Positions 1 through 7,708 of a stretch of DNA of 18,617 nucleotides are shown piece after piece. A program made the translations under genes and the position numbers. The DNA comes from Bacteroidota bacterium (GTDB taxonomy: Bacteria; Bacteroidota; Bacteroidia; Chitinophagales; Chitinophagaceae), in assembly GCA_025361325.1 (NCBI GenBank), contig JANYAL010000375.1:1-18617 (forward strand), written 5' to 3'. Under the pieces are notes generated by a model that was given only the letters and a program-made list of their open reading frames with translations, had not been told where the DNA came from and did not search any database. Position 1 is the first letter of the stretch. Each line of letters opens with the position of its first letter.

Positions 1-75
1 TTTCGTTATTTCATCCCATTTGTTATAAAAGTAATCGAATTTTTCCGGGGGCCGGATACTTTCTGTCAAAAGCAT
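1..75 (-). CDS. N-terminal fragment of an unknown protein, cut by the window edge
   Basis: From an ATG at 75 the minus strand stays open for 25 codons to the window edge. The peptide begins MLLTESIRPPEKFDYFYNKW. An in-frame stop lies just upstream (91-93), so this is the only ATG that can start the frame. It begins 7 bases after the stop of the small ORF ending at 83 and is co-directional with the efflux operon, so it could be its distal gene. I do not recognise the family and 25 residues are too few to assign a function. Confidence 0.45.
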   Translation of the reverse strand, partial: MLLTESIRPPEKFDYFYNKWDEITK

Positions 76-82
76 TGATCCA

Positions 83-274
83 TTATGATTTCACTGCTCC
101 CGCCGGTCTGTTTACATAAGTAGGGAAATTAATAAATTCAAGCAGGCTTTCGCTTTCAAAACTTTCGGCAATATTATGCATGCTTGTACCACTTGCTGCA
201 TGTATCAGGTCTGTCAGTTTGCAGGCTCTTTCAAATCCACATTCCAAACTAATTTCACTTAACCAAATCTCCAC
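83..274 (-). CDS. Doubtful small ORF downstream of the TolC-like gene
   Basis: An open frame of about 63 codons runs from a GTG at 274 to a TAA at 83-85. It can be extended to 325, but that would overlap the TolC-like gene by 71 bases. From the GTG it overlaps that gene by 20 bases and ends 7 bases before the next candidate ATG at 75, filling the gap in the way operon genes often do. The product would be a small, mildly acidic soluble protein with no membrane segment, signal peptide or motif I recognise. The only internal ATG would leave 32 residues. The lack of a good start codon makes this weak; it may be a chance open frame. Confidence 0.2.
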   Translation of the reverse strand: MEIWLSEISLECGFERACKLTDLIHAASGTSMHNIAESFESESLLEFINFPTYVNRPAGAVKS

Positions 275-1580
275 GTAATCGCAACAATTCTGTTTCTGCA
301 ACTTTTGTATTATATCTTGCTGCAATCAGCTTGTTGTAGGCATCCTCCAGGCTTTTTTGGGATTCCCTCAGATCCAGGATGGTGGAAATGCCCAGGCGGA
401 AACGCTCCAGAGAGATGGAAACATTTTCCTTTGCCAGCAAGATGTTTTCCTCCTCAAGGTCTAATGTTTTCTTTTGCATCTCATAGTTCTTGTATGCGGT
501 AAGTATGGCGGTCTCATTACTTGACCTGGCGCTTTCATACACAATCCTGGTGCGGTCAATTGCCAGTTGAGCCTGCTGAACCTGCCGTTTATTATTGTAC
601 GCGTTCAGGATGGGTAAGGACGCAGTAACACCATAATTAAATCCGTTGAGCCGGTTGAACAGGGGGGTGAAGGCATTCAGCACAGTTTTGTTATTGGTTT
701 TGCTGTAGTTATAGGCAGAGTTGATTGAAACCGTTGGATATTTTTCCGCTTTTCTTTCTTTGAGGGTGAGGCCGGCAATTGTAATGTTCTGTTTGGCAAT
801 GAGTAGTGAAGGGTTGTTTCTTTCAGACTGGTCAAGTATATCTCCGAGAACAAGGTCTTTGTTGATAGGAATGGTATCTTCCACTTCGTATGTATCGCGG
901 GCAAAAGAAGCCATCAACTGGTTGAGTTGAACCTTTAATTGTTCAATCAGGGTCTGCTCACTGAGCCGGGCTGCTTTCTGGGCATTGAGGTCGAGTTTGG
1001 CCTGTAGTAATTCGGGTTTGGCACCGAGGCCCACACTGATCTTTTTATCGGCCTGTTTTACCCGTTCCTCATTGATGCCCATTTGTTCTTCGATGGCTTT
1101 TAACTGTTGTTTTTGACGAACGATATTGTAATACCCGGTGATCACGGCGGCAATCGTATTCACGACCTGGTTACGGATATTCAGTTCGCCGAGTTTTACA
1201 AATTCAGCCAGTTTATCGCGGGTGGCAAACATTTTGAGTCCGTCAAAAACGGTCCAGTTCAGTGCTACCGCTCCAGTTAAATTGTTCGAGCGTACGTTCT
1301 TCAGTTGTTTCAGCGTACCGTCAGACAACCGTTGTTTTTGGTTATTATCGTTGAACAATAAACCGGTGGAGGCATTGATCTGGGGCAGGAAGGCTGCATT
1401 CCTATAGGAATGATTCAAAGCATAGGAAGTAGAATCATTCCTGAGCAACCGGATATCATAGTTATTCTTTAAAGCAGTGGCAATGGCTTCATCGGCATGC
1501 AGGATCTTTTGTGCTTGCAGTTGTTGGCACAAGAAGATGATGCAGCAAAGGGTTAATGATATTTGTAAAAAAAGTTTCAT
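255..1580 (-). CDS. TolC-family outer-membrane efflux channel
   Basis: Outer-membrane factor of a tripartite RND exporter. It forms the trimeric channel through the outer membrane and the periplasmic tunnel that docks on the adaptor and pump. The 441-residue protein starts with a Sec signal peptide (hydrophobic core around 4-20, cleavage likely after QLQA near 23). Two repeats typical of the OEP family follow, rich in long amphipathic helices: one around 30-215, the other around 235-435, the latter with a helical stretch near ESARSSNETAILTAYKNYEM. The length is normal for the family (about 420-480). The ATG at 1580 lies 10 bases after the pump stop codon, so it is very probably the third gene of the operon. 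There is no lipobox cysteine at the cleavage site, so it is not an OprM-type lipoprotein. The substrate cannot be told from the sequence. Confidence 0.93.
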   Translation of the reverse strand: MKLFLQISLTLCCIIFLCQQLQAQKILHADEAIATALKNNYDIRLLRNDSTSYALNHSYRNAAFLPQINASTGLLFNDNNQKQRLSDGTLKQLKNVRSNNLTGAVALNWTVFDGLKMFATRDKLAEFVKLGELNIRNQVVNTIAAVITGYYNIVRQKQQLKAIEEQMGINEERVKQADKKISVGLGAKPELLQAKLDLNAQKAARLSEQTLIEQLKVQLNQLMASFARDTYEVEDTIPINKDLVLGDILDQSERNNPSLLIAKQNITIAGLTLKERKAEKYPTVSINSAYNYSKTNNKTVLNAFTPLFNRLNGFNYGVTASLPILNAYNNKRQVQQAQLAIDRTRIVYESARSSNETAILTAYKNYEMQKKTLDLEEENILLAKENVSISLERFRLGISTILDLRESQKSLEDAYNKLIAARYNTKVAETELLRLRGDLVK

Positions 1581-1590
1581 TCCAGATCAT

Positions 1591-4500
1591 TTAAACGGAT
1601 AAAGGTACTTCCTGGATCTCATCCAGTGCACTTGCCTTCTTTCGGGTAGAAAGGAAGGAATACATGGCCGGTACAACAAATAAGGTAAGTATAAGTGAGA
1701 ACATGATACCCCCCACCACTACGATGCCAAGGGGTACGCGACTGGTGGAAGCATCACCCAGGGATAAGGCCAGTGGCAATGCACCGAGCGACATGGCAAG
1801 GCTGGTCATCAATATAGGACGGAAACGGGCAACCGCAGCATCCGTGACGGCGGTTATCTTCTTATGCCCTGCCAGTTGTTTCTTATTGGCGAATTCCACG
1901 ATCAGGATACCATTCTTGGTTACCAGCCCGATCAGCATGATCATTCCAATCTCGGAAAAGATATTCAGTGTCTGGCCAAAGAGTTTCAATGATAGGAGTG
2001 CACCTGCCAGGGCCAGGGGAACGGTAAACATGATGATTAATGGGTCGATAAAACTTTCAAACTGTGCGGCCAGCACGAGGAAGATCAGTACGAGTGCCAG
2101 TAAAAAGGCAAAACTGGTATTGCTTCCGCTTTCTGCATAATCCCTGGAAGAACCCGTTAGCGATGTGGTGAATGAATCATCCAGTAGATTCTTCGCGATT
2201 CCTTTCATAATATTGATACCATCCCCGATCGTCTTTCCGGGTGCAAGGCCTGCAGATACAGTCGCTGATTTATACCGGTTAAAATGATAGATGGACGGAG
2301 GGGTACTCTCTTCCTGCATGATCACCAGGTTATCGAGCGAAACGGCTTGTCCTTTGTTATTCTTTACAAAGATCGTCTTGAGGTCGGAGGGGTCATCCCG
2401 GTCATTCCTTACTACCTGCCCGATAACCTGATATTGTTTGCCCGACCTAGTAAAATAGCCGATACGCCGGTTACTCAGGGCCAGTTGAAGGGCAGCTGAT
2501 ATATCTGTAACGTTTACACCCAGGTCGCTTGCCTTTAACCGGTCGATGATGATACGTAACTCGGGTTTATTAAATTTAAGATCAACATCCACGCCCTGAA
2601 ATGCTGGGTTCTTATTTGCCTCATCAATAAAACGGGGCAACACTTCCTTCAACTTATCAAAGTTCACATTCTGTAATACAAACTGCACGGGTAATCCGCC
2701 CCTACGGTTCACTGCAATGGTCTGCTCCTGGATAATGAATATTTTCCCATCATTGAAACGGGGAATATTCCGGGACACCATGTTCACTACTTCCTGCTGC
2801 GAACGGTTCCTGTCTTTCGGATCGCTCATCAGGGTCCTTACCATCCCGGTATTGACGGCACCTGAGCCTGTGAAGCCCGGGGCCGTGATACTGATTTCCA
2901 CAAGGGTCTCCGGCACAGAATCCCTGACAAAGGTGGCGACCCTGTCCACATACTTATCCATGTAATCATAGGAAGTGCCTTCCGGTGTAATTAGTGATAA
3001 ACGGAACTGGCTACGGTCTTCCATGGGTGCCAGTTCAGAAGGAATATTACCGGCAATGATATACCCGATGGCTATGCAGCTCAATAGAATAACAAATGCC
3101 ATCCATCTTATTTTCATGAATGACTGTAATAACTTCCGGTACCCATTCTCCATGCCGCGGAAAAAGGGTTCCGTAAATAAATAAAAGCGGGAATGTTTTT
3201 GAGTCTTCCTTGTCATTTTGACATTCAGTACTGGGGTCAGGGTCAGTGAAACAAATGCGGAGATGAGTACGGCACCGGCAACCACGATCCCGAACTCGCG
3301 GAACAGCCTGCCTACGAAACCCTGTAAGAAAATAATGGGAAGGAATACGATCGCGAGGGTGATGGATGTGCTGATGACTGCAAAATAAATTTCCTTGGAG
3401 CCCTCTTTGGCAGCCTGCCACTTGTTCAAACCCTGTTCCATCTTCTTAAAGATATTCTCCGTAACCACAATACCGTCGTCCACGACCAGGCCTGTGGCCA
3501 GCACAATGGCCAGCAGGGTCAGCACATTGATGGTGAAGCCGCAGAGGTACATGATAAAAAAGGCTCCGATCAGTGAAACCGGGATATCTATAAGGGGGCG
3601 TAATGCGATGATCCAGTCGCGGAAAAACAGAAATATGATCAATACTACCAGCGCTATGGCGATGATCAGTGTTTCCTTGACCTCAGATATCGAACGCTTG
3701 ATAAATTTGGTCTGGTCAAGAGCTATGTCGAGCCTGATATCGGCAGGGACCTCTTTTTTTATCTGTTCATACCGTTTATAGAATTCATCCGATATGGCAA
3801 TATAATTGGATCCGGGTTGAGGCACGAGTGCCAGGGCGATCATAGGAACCCCGCTCTCTTTGAGTACAGACTCTTCATTTTCAGGTCCCAGTACGGCCTC
3901 ACCTATATCTTTTAGCTTAACATCCGTTCCATTTATGTTCTTGATGATGACATTGTTGAATTCCTCTTCCGTATTCAGTTTGCCGAAAGTTCTTACAGAA
4001 AGTTCAGTGGCATCCCCTGAGATCTTTCCTGAAGGTAATTCCACATTCTGTGAAAGCAGGGCATTCTGAACGTCGTTTGTCGTTAATCCATAGGCACTTA
4101 GTTTGGAGGAATTGAACCAGATGCGCATGGCATACCTTTTTTCTCCCCAGATCTGGATCCCGCTCACCCCGGGTATGGTCTGCAACCGGTCGAGCAGGTT
4201 GTTATTGGCATATTCCGTCACCTCCAGCTGGTTGCGGGTATTGCTCTGCACTGTCATGGAAATGATGGCATCGCTGCTGGCATCAGCCTTGGTAACCACC
4301 GGCGGGGCATCTAAGTCGGAAGGAAGGGAACGGATGGCCTGGGATACCTTATCACGTACGTCATTGGCCGCAGATTCGAGGTCACCGCCCAGTTCGAACT
4401 CCACATTGATACTGCTGTTGCCCTGACTGCTGCTACTGGTGATATTCTTTACGCCCGCAATGCCGTTGATGGCCTGTTCAAGGGGTTCAGTGATCTGCGA

Positions 4501-4680
4501 TTCAATGATATCGGCATTGGCGCCAGCGTAGGAAGTACGTACAGATATGTTCGGCGGATCAATGGCGGGGTAATCCCGTATACCCAGGAACTTGAACCCG
4601 ATCAGCCCGAATAGTATGATTATGATGCTGAGTACTATGGCTAGTACGGGACGGCGTAAACTTAGTTCTGATATGTTCAT
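1591..4680 (-). CDS. RND efflux pump, HAE1/AcrB type, inner membrane
   Basis: Proton-driven inner-membrane exporter that takes substrates from the periplasm or membrane and passes them to the outer-membrane channel. At 1029 residues it has the usual AcrB-family length. TM1 is at about 11-31 (RRPVLAIVLS). The first porter domain follows, then a TM block (about 337-355, 363-500). TM4 carries the adjacent acidic pair GLVVDDG (D401-D402) that corresponds to the proton-relay aspartates of AcrB. The second porter domain spans about 550-840, and the second TM block contains VTKNG with the relay lysine near 922. All key relay residues are present, so it should be active. The sequence fits hydrophobe/amphiphile pumps rather than the CusA metal class, since I see no Met cluster. 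ATG start; 41 bases separate it from the adaptor gene, with a small palindrome between them. Confidence 0.96.
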   Translation of the reverse strand: MNISELSLRRPVLAIVLSIIIILFGLIGFKFLGIRDYPAIDPPNISVRTSYAGANADIIESQITEPLEQAINGIAGVKNITSSSSQGNSSINVEFELGGDLESAANDVRDKVSQAIRSLPSDLDAPPVVTKADASSDAIISMTVQSNTRNQLEVTEYANNNLLDRLQTIPGVSGIQIWGEKRYAMRIWFNSSKLSAYGLTTNDVQNALLSQNVELPSGKISGDATELSVRTFGKLNTEEEFNNVIIKNINGTDVKLKDIGEAVLGPENEESVLKESGVPMIALALVPQPGSNYIAISDEFYKRYEQIKKEVPADIRLDIALDQTKFIKRSISEVKETLIIAIALVVLIIFLFFRDWIIALRPLIDIPVSLIGAFFIMYLCGFTINVLTLLAIVLATGLVVDDGIVVTENIFKKMEQGLNKWQAAKEGSKEIYFAVISTSITLAIVFLPIIFLQGFVGRLFREFGIVVAGAVLISAFVSLTLTPVLNVKMTRKTQKHSRFYLFTEPFFRGMENGYRKLLQSFMKIRWMAFVILLSCIAIGYIIAGNIPSELAPMEDRSQFRLSLITPEGTSYDYMDKYVDRVATFVRDSVPETLVEISITAPGFTGSGAVNTGMVRTLMSDPKDRNRSQQEVVNMVSRNIPRFNDGKIFIIQEQTIAVNRRGGLPVQFVLQNVNFDKLKEVLPRFIDEANKNPAFQGVDVDLKFNKPELRIIIDRLKASDLGVNVTDISAALQLALSNRRIGYFTRSGKQYQVIGQVVRNDRDDPSDLKTIFVKNNKGQAVSLDNLVIMQEESTPPSIYHFNRYKSATVSAGLAPGKTIGDGINIMKGIAKNLLDDSFTTSLTGSSRDYAESGSNTSFAFLLALVLIFLVLAAQFESFIDPLIIMFTVPLALAGALLSLKLFGQTLNIFSEIGMIMLIGLVTKNGILIVEFANKKQLAGHKKITAVTDAAVARFRPILMTSLAMSLGALPLALSLGDASTSRVPLGIVVVGGIMFSLILTLFVVPAMYSFLSTRKKASALDEIQEVPLSV

Positions 4681-4695
4681 AGATACTCAGCAAAA

Positions 4696-4710
4696 CCCTT
4701 ATCATAAGGG
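4696..4710. repeat. Intercistronic palindrome between adaptor and pump genes
   Basis: CCCTTAT (4696-4702) and ATAAGGG (4704-4710) form a perfect 7-bp inverted repeat with a single central base. In RNA it would fold as a 5-bp stem with a short loop. It lies in the 41-base gap between the adaptor stop and the pump ATG. There is no T-run, so it is not a terminator. It could tune translation or mRNA decay between the two genes; that is inference. Confidence 0.5.
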
Positions 4711-4721
4711 CGGTATACTAA

Positions 4722-5786
4722 TTAATTTTTGATCAGTTTGTTCAATTGCACCTTTGAACCTGGTTTGGTGGTCAGTAAACCGGTGATCAGTACAGTATCA
4801 CCGGACTTTAAACCGCTGGTGATCTCCACCATGGCAGAATCCCTGGTACCTGTTGTAATGGTGACCATGGCAGCCAGACCATTTTTTATGGCAATGACCT
4901 GTTTGTTCCTGGCCTGCGGGATTACCGCCTGTGTTGGTACCATCAGGGCTGAGTCGTTCTTTCCCAGTGGTATGAGTACTTTGGCAAAAGCTCCTGCAAT
5001 CAGTTGTGCGTCAGGTTTGGAGACAACTGCTTTTACCTTAAGGCTCCTGCTGTCTTCTGTGATATTGTTCTCTGTTGCAATGACCTTTGCAGAATAGGTT
5101 GTTTTGTTATTTTCCAGCGTGAAATTCACCAGGTTGCCGTTCTTCATTCCCGAACCATATTTTTCCGGAACCGTGAATTCCAGTTTTAGTTGGTTAACCT
5201 GGCGAAGGGTACTGATGGTGGTTTGCGGACTGATATAGGCTCCTACACTGATATTCCTTAATCCCATCTTGCCACTGAACGGAGCCCTTACCGATGTTTT
5301 TGAAATACTGGTCTTTATGATATTGATATCCGCCTTAATGTTATTCACTGCCAGCACATTCAGGTCGTATTCCTGCTGGCTGACACCATTGATCTTAAGC
5401 AGTGCAGCATAACGTTCTGCTGTCTGTTCTGCCACTTTAAGCTGTACCTGCAGTTTTTGCAATTGTGCCTGCAGGTCGCCATCGTATAACTTTACAATCA
5501 TACCACCCTGGCTAATCTGGCTGCCTTCAGTAAAATAGATGCCGGTAACCCGGCCAGAGACTTCGGGGCGTATTTCTGTTTCCTCAAAGGGAAGCAGGCT
5601 GCCTGGGACTTCTATTTTCTGGGAAAGCAATTTGGGCGTTACGATAAAGCCGTCGGACTTGGAAGGAGGCTGGATAGGCTTGGCTGCAATTGGCTTCTTG
5701 TCCTCTTTTCCGGATGAGTTACAGGCGGTGAAGACCAGTGTCATCATTACAAGAAAAACAAAGGACAGTTTTAAATCTTTTCTCAA
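4722..5786 (-). CDS. RND periplasmic adaptor (membrane fusion protein), lipoprotein
   Basis: Adaptor that links the RND pump to the TolC-like channel. The 354-residue protein opens with a lipoprotein signal: basic n-region RKDLK, hydrophobic core 7-19, lipobox FTAC with the lipidated Cys at 22. A linker follows, then the first barrel-sandwich half (about 58-103), a helical hairpin (about 105-162), the second half (SVRAPFSGKMG, about 165-195), a beta-barrel domain from about 200 and a membrane-proximal C-terminal domain. This is the HlyD/AcrA order at normal length. The start codon is a TTG at 5786. No in-frame ATG exists upstream before a stop, and the first internal ATGs (residues 14-15) would destroy the signal peptide. 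It is the first gene of the operon, with a strong inverted repeat just upstream. Confidence 0.93.
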   Translation of the reverse strand: MRKDLKLSFVFLVMMTLVFTACNSSGKEDKKPIAAKPIQPPSKSDGFIVTPKLLSQKIEVPGSLLPFEETEIRPEVSGRVTGIYFTEGSQISQGGMIVKLYDGDLQAQLQKLQVQLKVAEQTAERYAALLKINGVSQQEYDLNVLAVNNIKADINIIKTSISKTSVRAPFSGKMGLRNISVGAYISPQTTISTLRQVNQLKLEFTVPEKYGSGMKNGNLVNFTLENNKTTYSAKVIATENNITEDSRSLKVKAVVSKPDAQLIAGAFAKVLIPLGKNDSALMVPTQAVIPQARNKQVIAIKNGLAAMVTITTGTRDSAMVEITSGLKSGDTVLITGLLTTKPGSKVQLNKLIKN

Positions 5787-5809
5787 TGGGTTGGTTGCTT
5801 TTAAGTAGT

Positions 5810-5835
5810 AGACTGTTTTCTGTTTAAAACAGTCT
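5810..5835. promoter_or_regulatory. Perfect inverted repeat, probable operator of the efflux operon
   Basis: AGACTGTTTT (5810-5819) and AAAACAGTCT (5826-5835) are perfect 10-bp arms around a 6-base centre, 23 bases upstream of the TTG start of the adaptor gene. Inside it CTGTTT also occurs twice in tandem, plus once inverted. On the minus strand a TATAAT (5854-5849) lies just upstream, which would place the transcript start at or next to the palindrome, a usual position for a repressor site such as those of TetR-family regulators. No regulator gene is adjacent. A transcript hairpin is the alternative, but there is no T-run after it. Confidence 0.6.
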
Positions 5836-5902
5836 GTGAAGTTCAGTAATTATATTGAAACAGATGAAAAAATCATAAGCTACACCTGAAAAATGGGAGG
5901 TG

Positions 5903-7144
5903 TCATTTTACTGATATCACGCTGACCGTTTGTTTAATCCGCTTGGCCTGGTGTATCAATTCCTGTTTTTCCTTGCTCAGGATAGTGATATGCCCCATTT
6001 TACGACCAGGCCTTGTCTCTTTTTTTCCATAGATGTGTACAAATATATTCTCAATCTTTAATACTTCGTTCAATCCTTTGTAAAATGCTTCTCCGGAATG
6101 TCCCTCCGAACCCAGCAGATTAACTATGGCAGCTGGTAAAATGCTGGCAGTATTCCCTAGCGGATATCCCAGCATGATCCTCCACAACATATCGAACTGC
6201 GAAGAATAATTTGCTTCAATGGTATGGTGCCCGCTGTTGTGTACCCTCGGGGCTGTTTCATTCACAAAGACATTATCCTGGTCATCGATAAATAATTCTA
6301 CGGCAAAAATACCCGGACTGTCCAGCTCTTTCACCACTTTTCGTGCAACCGCCTCGGCCTTCCATAATACCTTTTCGGGCAGACCGGCCGGGCAGATCTG
6401 GTAATCGAGCAGGTTAAGCCTGTTATCAAAGACCATGTCTACGGATGGGTACATGACATTCTCTCCCTTTTCATTCATAGCTATTATGATGGCGATCTCT
6501 TTCTTTATGTTGATCATTTTTTCCAGGACGGCAGGTGTATCAAATCCCCTGGGCAGATCATCTTTACCGACCAGTAGTTGCACACCACGTCCGTCGTAAC
6601 CACCCATACTGACCTTGTGTACGGCGGGCAGGAATGAGGCATGCTGTTTCAAGTCTTCCAGGTCGCGGGTGACAATAAATTCACTGGAAGGTATCTGGTG
6701 TAATTTATAGAACTGTTTCTGCAATATCTTATTCTTGATCGTTCTTAGGGCTGATGGCCTGGGGTATATGTTCACCCCTTCCTGTTCCAGTTTTTCGAGC
6801 GCATCCTCATTCACGCTTTCTATTTCAATGGTAAGCGCATCCAGCCCTTTGCCAAACCGGTACACGTCATCAAAATTTGTGATATCCCCCTTAATGAAAT
6901 GATGGCAGAGATGTGCAGCAGGGCAGGAGGGGTCATTCTCCATAACATAGGTCGTTACAGGGTAATTTGCCGCGGCCTGCAGTAGCATCCTGCCCAACTG
7001 CCCACCTCCGAGTATTCCTGCTTTGGGCTGTCCTGCGCGATATTGAAGGGATGAAGCCTCAGATACAGCAATTCGGGCTGATTTGTGAACTTCGTCACTG
7101 GGAATATTATTACTATTTATACTTTTATCTTTATTATCTGTCAT
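5903..7144 (-). CDS. purK: 5-(carboxyamino)imidazole ribonucleotide synthase
   Basis: ATP-grasp enzyme of de novo purine synthesis. It makes N5-CAIR from AIR, bicarbonate and ATP in the cytoplasm. Family marks: the Gly-rich N-terminal loop ILGGGQLGRM (residues 44-53 from this start), the ATP-grasp segment KVSMGGYDGRGVQ (177-189), the metal/phosphate-binding stretch FVNETAPRVHNSGHH (293-307), and the C-terminal KKETRPGRKMGHITIL (374-389). PurK proteins usually begin a few residues before the Gly-rich loop. Here about 40 polar residues precede it even from the ATG at 7144. An in-frame ATG at 7192 or TTG at 7195 would add 16-17 more residues. I chose 7144 as the shortest ATG start. The PurE partner is not in the window. 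There is no clear TAnnTTTG promoter in the upstream spacer. Confidence 0.93.
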   Translation of the reverse strand: MTDNKDKSINSNNIPSDEVHKSARIAVSEASSLQYRAGQPKAGILGGGQLGRMLLQAAANYPVTTYVMENDPSCPAAHLCHHFIKGDITNFDDVYRFGKGLDALTIEIESVNEDALEKLEQEGVNIYPRPSALRTIKNKILQKQFYKLHQIPSSEFIVTRDLEDLKQHASFLPAVHKVSMGGYDGRGVQLLVGKDDLPRGFDTPAVLEKMINIKKEIAIIIAMNEKGENVMYPSVDMVFDNRLNLLDYQICPAGLPEKVLWKAEAVARKVVKELDSPGIFAVELFIDDQDNVFVNETAPRVHNSGHHTIEANYSSQFDMLWRIMLGYPLGNTASILPAAIVNLLGSEGHSGEAFYKGLNEVLKIENIFVHIYGKKETRPGRKMGHITILSKEKQELIHQAKRIKQTVSVISVK

Positions 7145-7553
7145 ATTCTGGCATTCAGTAAGTAATTCTAATTTGTGTAAATTCCTGTACATCAACGCTC
7201 TTCTTGTCTCAACTACATCCTTTCAGTTGAAGTTCTTTGTCTATTGCATCCTGCAGGAAAAGAATCGTTTTATACTTTTTCAGTTCTAATTATATTCTGT
7301 TAAACGGGAATCAGGTCAAATAAGGTCTTTAACATGCTCCCGATTCTTCTTAACAGGTTATCAGTAAACCCCGTATAATATGATTCATTGTTGCATCAGA
7401 TAATATAAATCTAATAAGCTTCCTGCAGGGTATTGGTTAACACGAGTGTAAAATAATTAATTGTCGTCACTTTTATACCAACTCGTTTCCCGACTCCGTT
7501 CGAAACCTGCATTTCACTCTTCGAGTCTGCTCCCGGTGTAAAAAAACATTTGT

Positions 7554-7561
7554 TACCTTTG
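7554..7561 (+). promoter_or_regulatory. Bacteroidota -7 promoter element, TACCTTTG
   Basis: Exact match to the Bacteroidota -7 consensus TAnnTTTG. No TTG is present about 20 bases upstream, so the -33 half is poor. Transcription would start near 7567-7569 and give a leader of about 140 bases ahead of the dioxygenase ATG at 7709, with a short ORF starting 8 bases after the element. Confidence 0.45.
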
Positions 7562-7569
7562 TTTACAAT

Positions 7570-7662
7570 ATGCACTTCTTTCGGTCTTACAGATCATTCT
7601 TTGATAAACACTGCAGCTATGCACTGTTGATGCTGACACTTGCTATGGATTCGGCTGCTTGA
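7570..7662 (+). CDS. Phe/Tyr-rich candidate leader peptide upstream of HPD
   Basis: A 30-codon frame from the ATG at 7570 to a TGA at 7660-7662. Its N-terminal part reads MHFFRSYRSFFDKHCSY: six of the first 17 residues are Phe or Tyr. It begins 8 bases after the TAnnTTTG element and ends 46 bases before the tyrosine-catabolic dioxygenase, in another frame. The arrangement resembles an amino-acid-sensing leader such as pheL. I see no strong terminator/antiterminator pair after it, only a weak 5-bp hairpin, so this may be a chance ORF. Confidence 0.25.
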   Translation: MHFFRSYRSFFDKHCSYALLMLTLAMDSAA

Positions 7663-7708
7663 GCAATTTCCCTGTGTTGTAATTGATCAAACTATCAAAT
7701 TTAATTCC

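Larger units (their letters stand above)
7196..7708. other. 513-bp divergent spacer between purK and the HPD gene
   Basis: AT-rich non-coding stretch with no long open frame. It holds the TACCTTTG promoter-like element (7554-7561) and the small leader ORF (7570-7662) on the plus strand. It also has a weak 6-bp inverted repeat TCAACT/AGTTGA (7209-7214, 7225-7230) near the purK start, and a small hairpin TTGAT/ATCAA (7683-7687, 7694-7698) just before the dioxygenase ATG. I see no tRNA, and no strong terminator. Confidence 0.6.

Noticed and set aside
5882..5903. Terminator for purK (ACACCT/AGGTGT hairpin)
   Set aside because: The 6-bp stem overlaps the purK stop codon and the T-rich stretch (AAAAAA on plus at about 5867-5872) begins about 10 bases further on, so it does not fit an intrinsic terminator well.
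7640..7708. Upstream TTG start for the HPD gene
   Set aside because: The extra 23 residues do not resemble the family N-terminus and overlap the leader ORF; the ATG at 7709 gives normal length.
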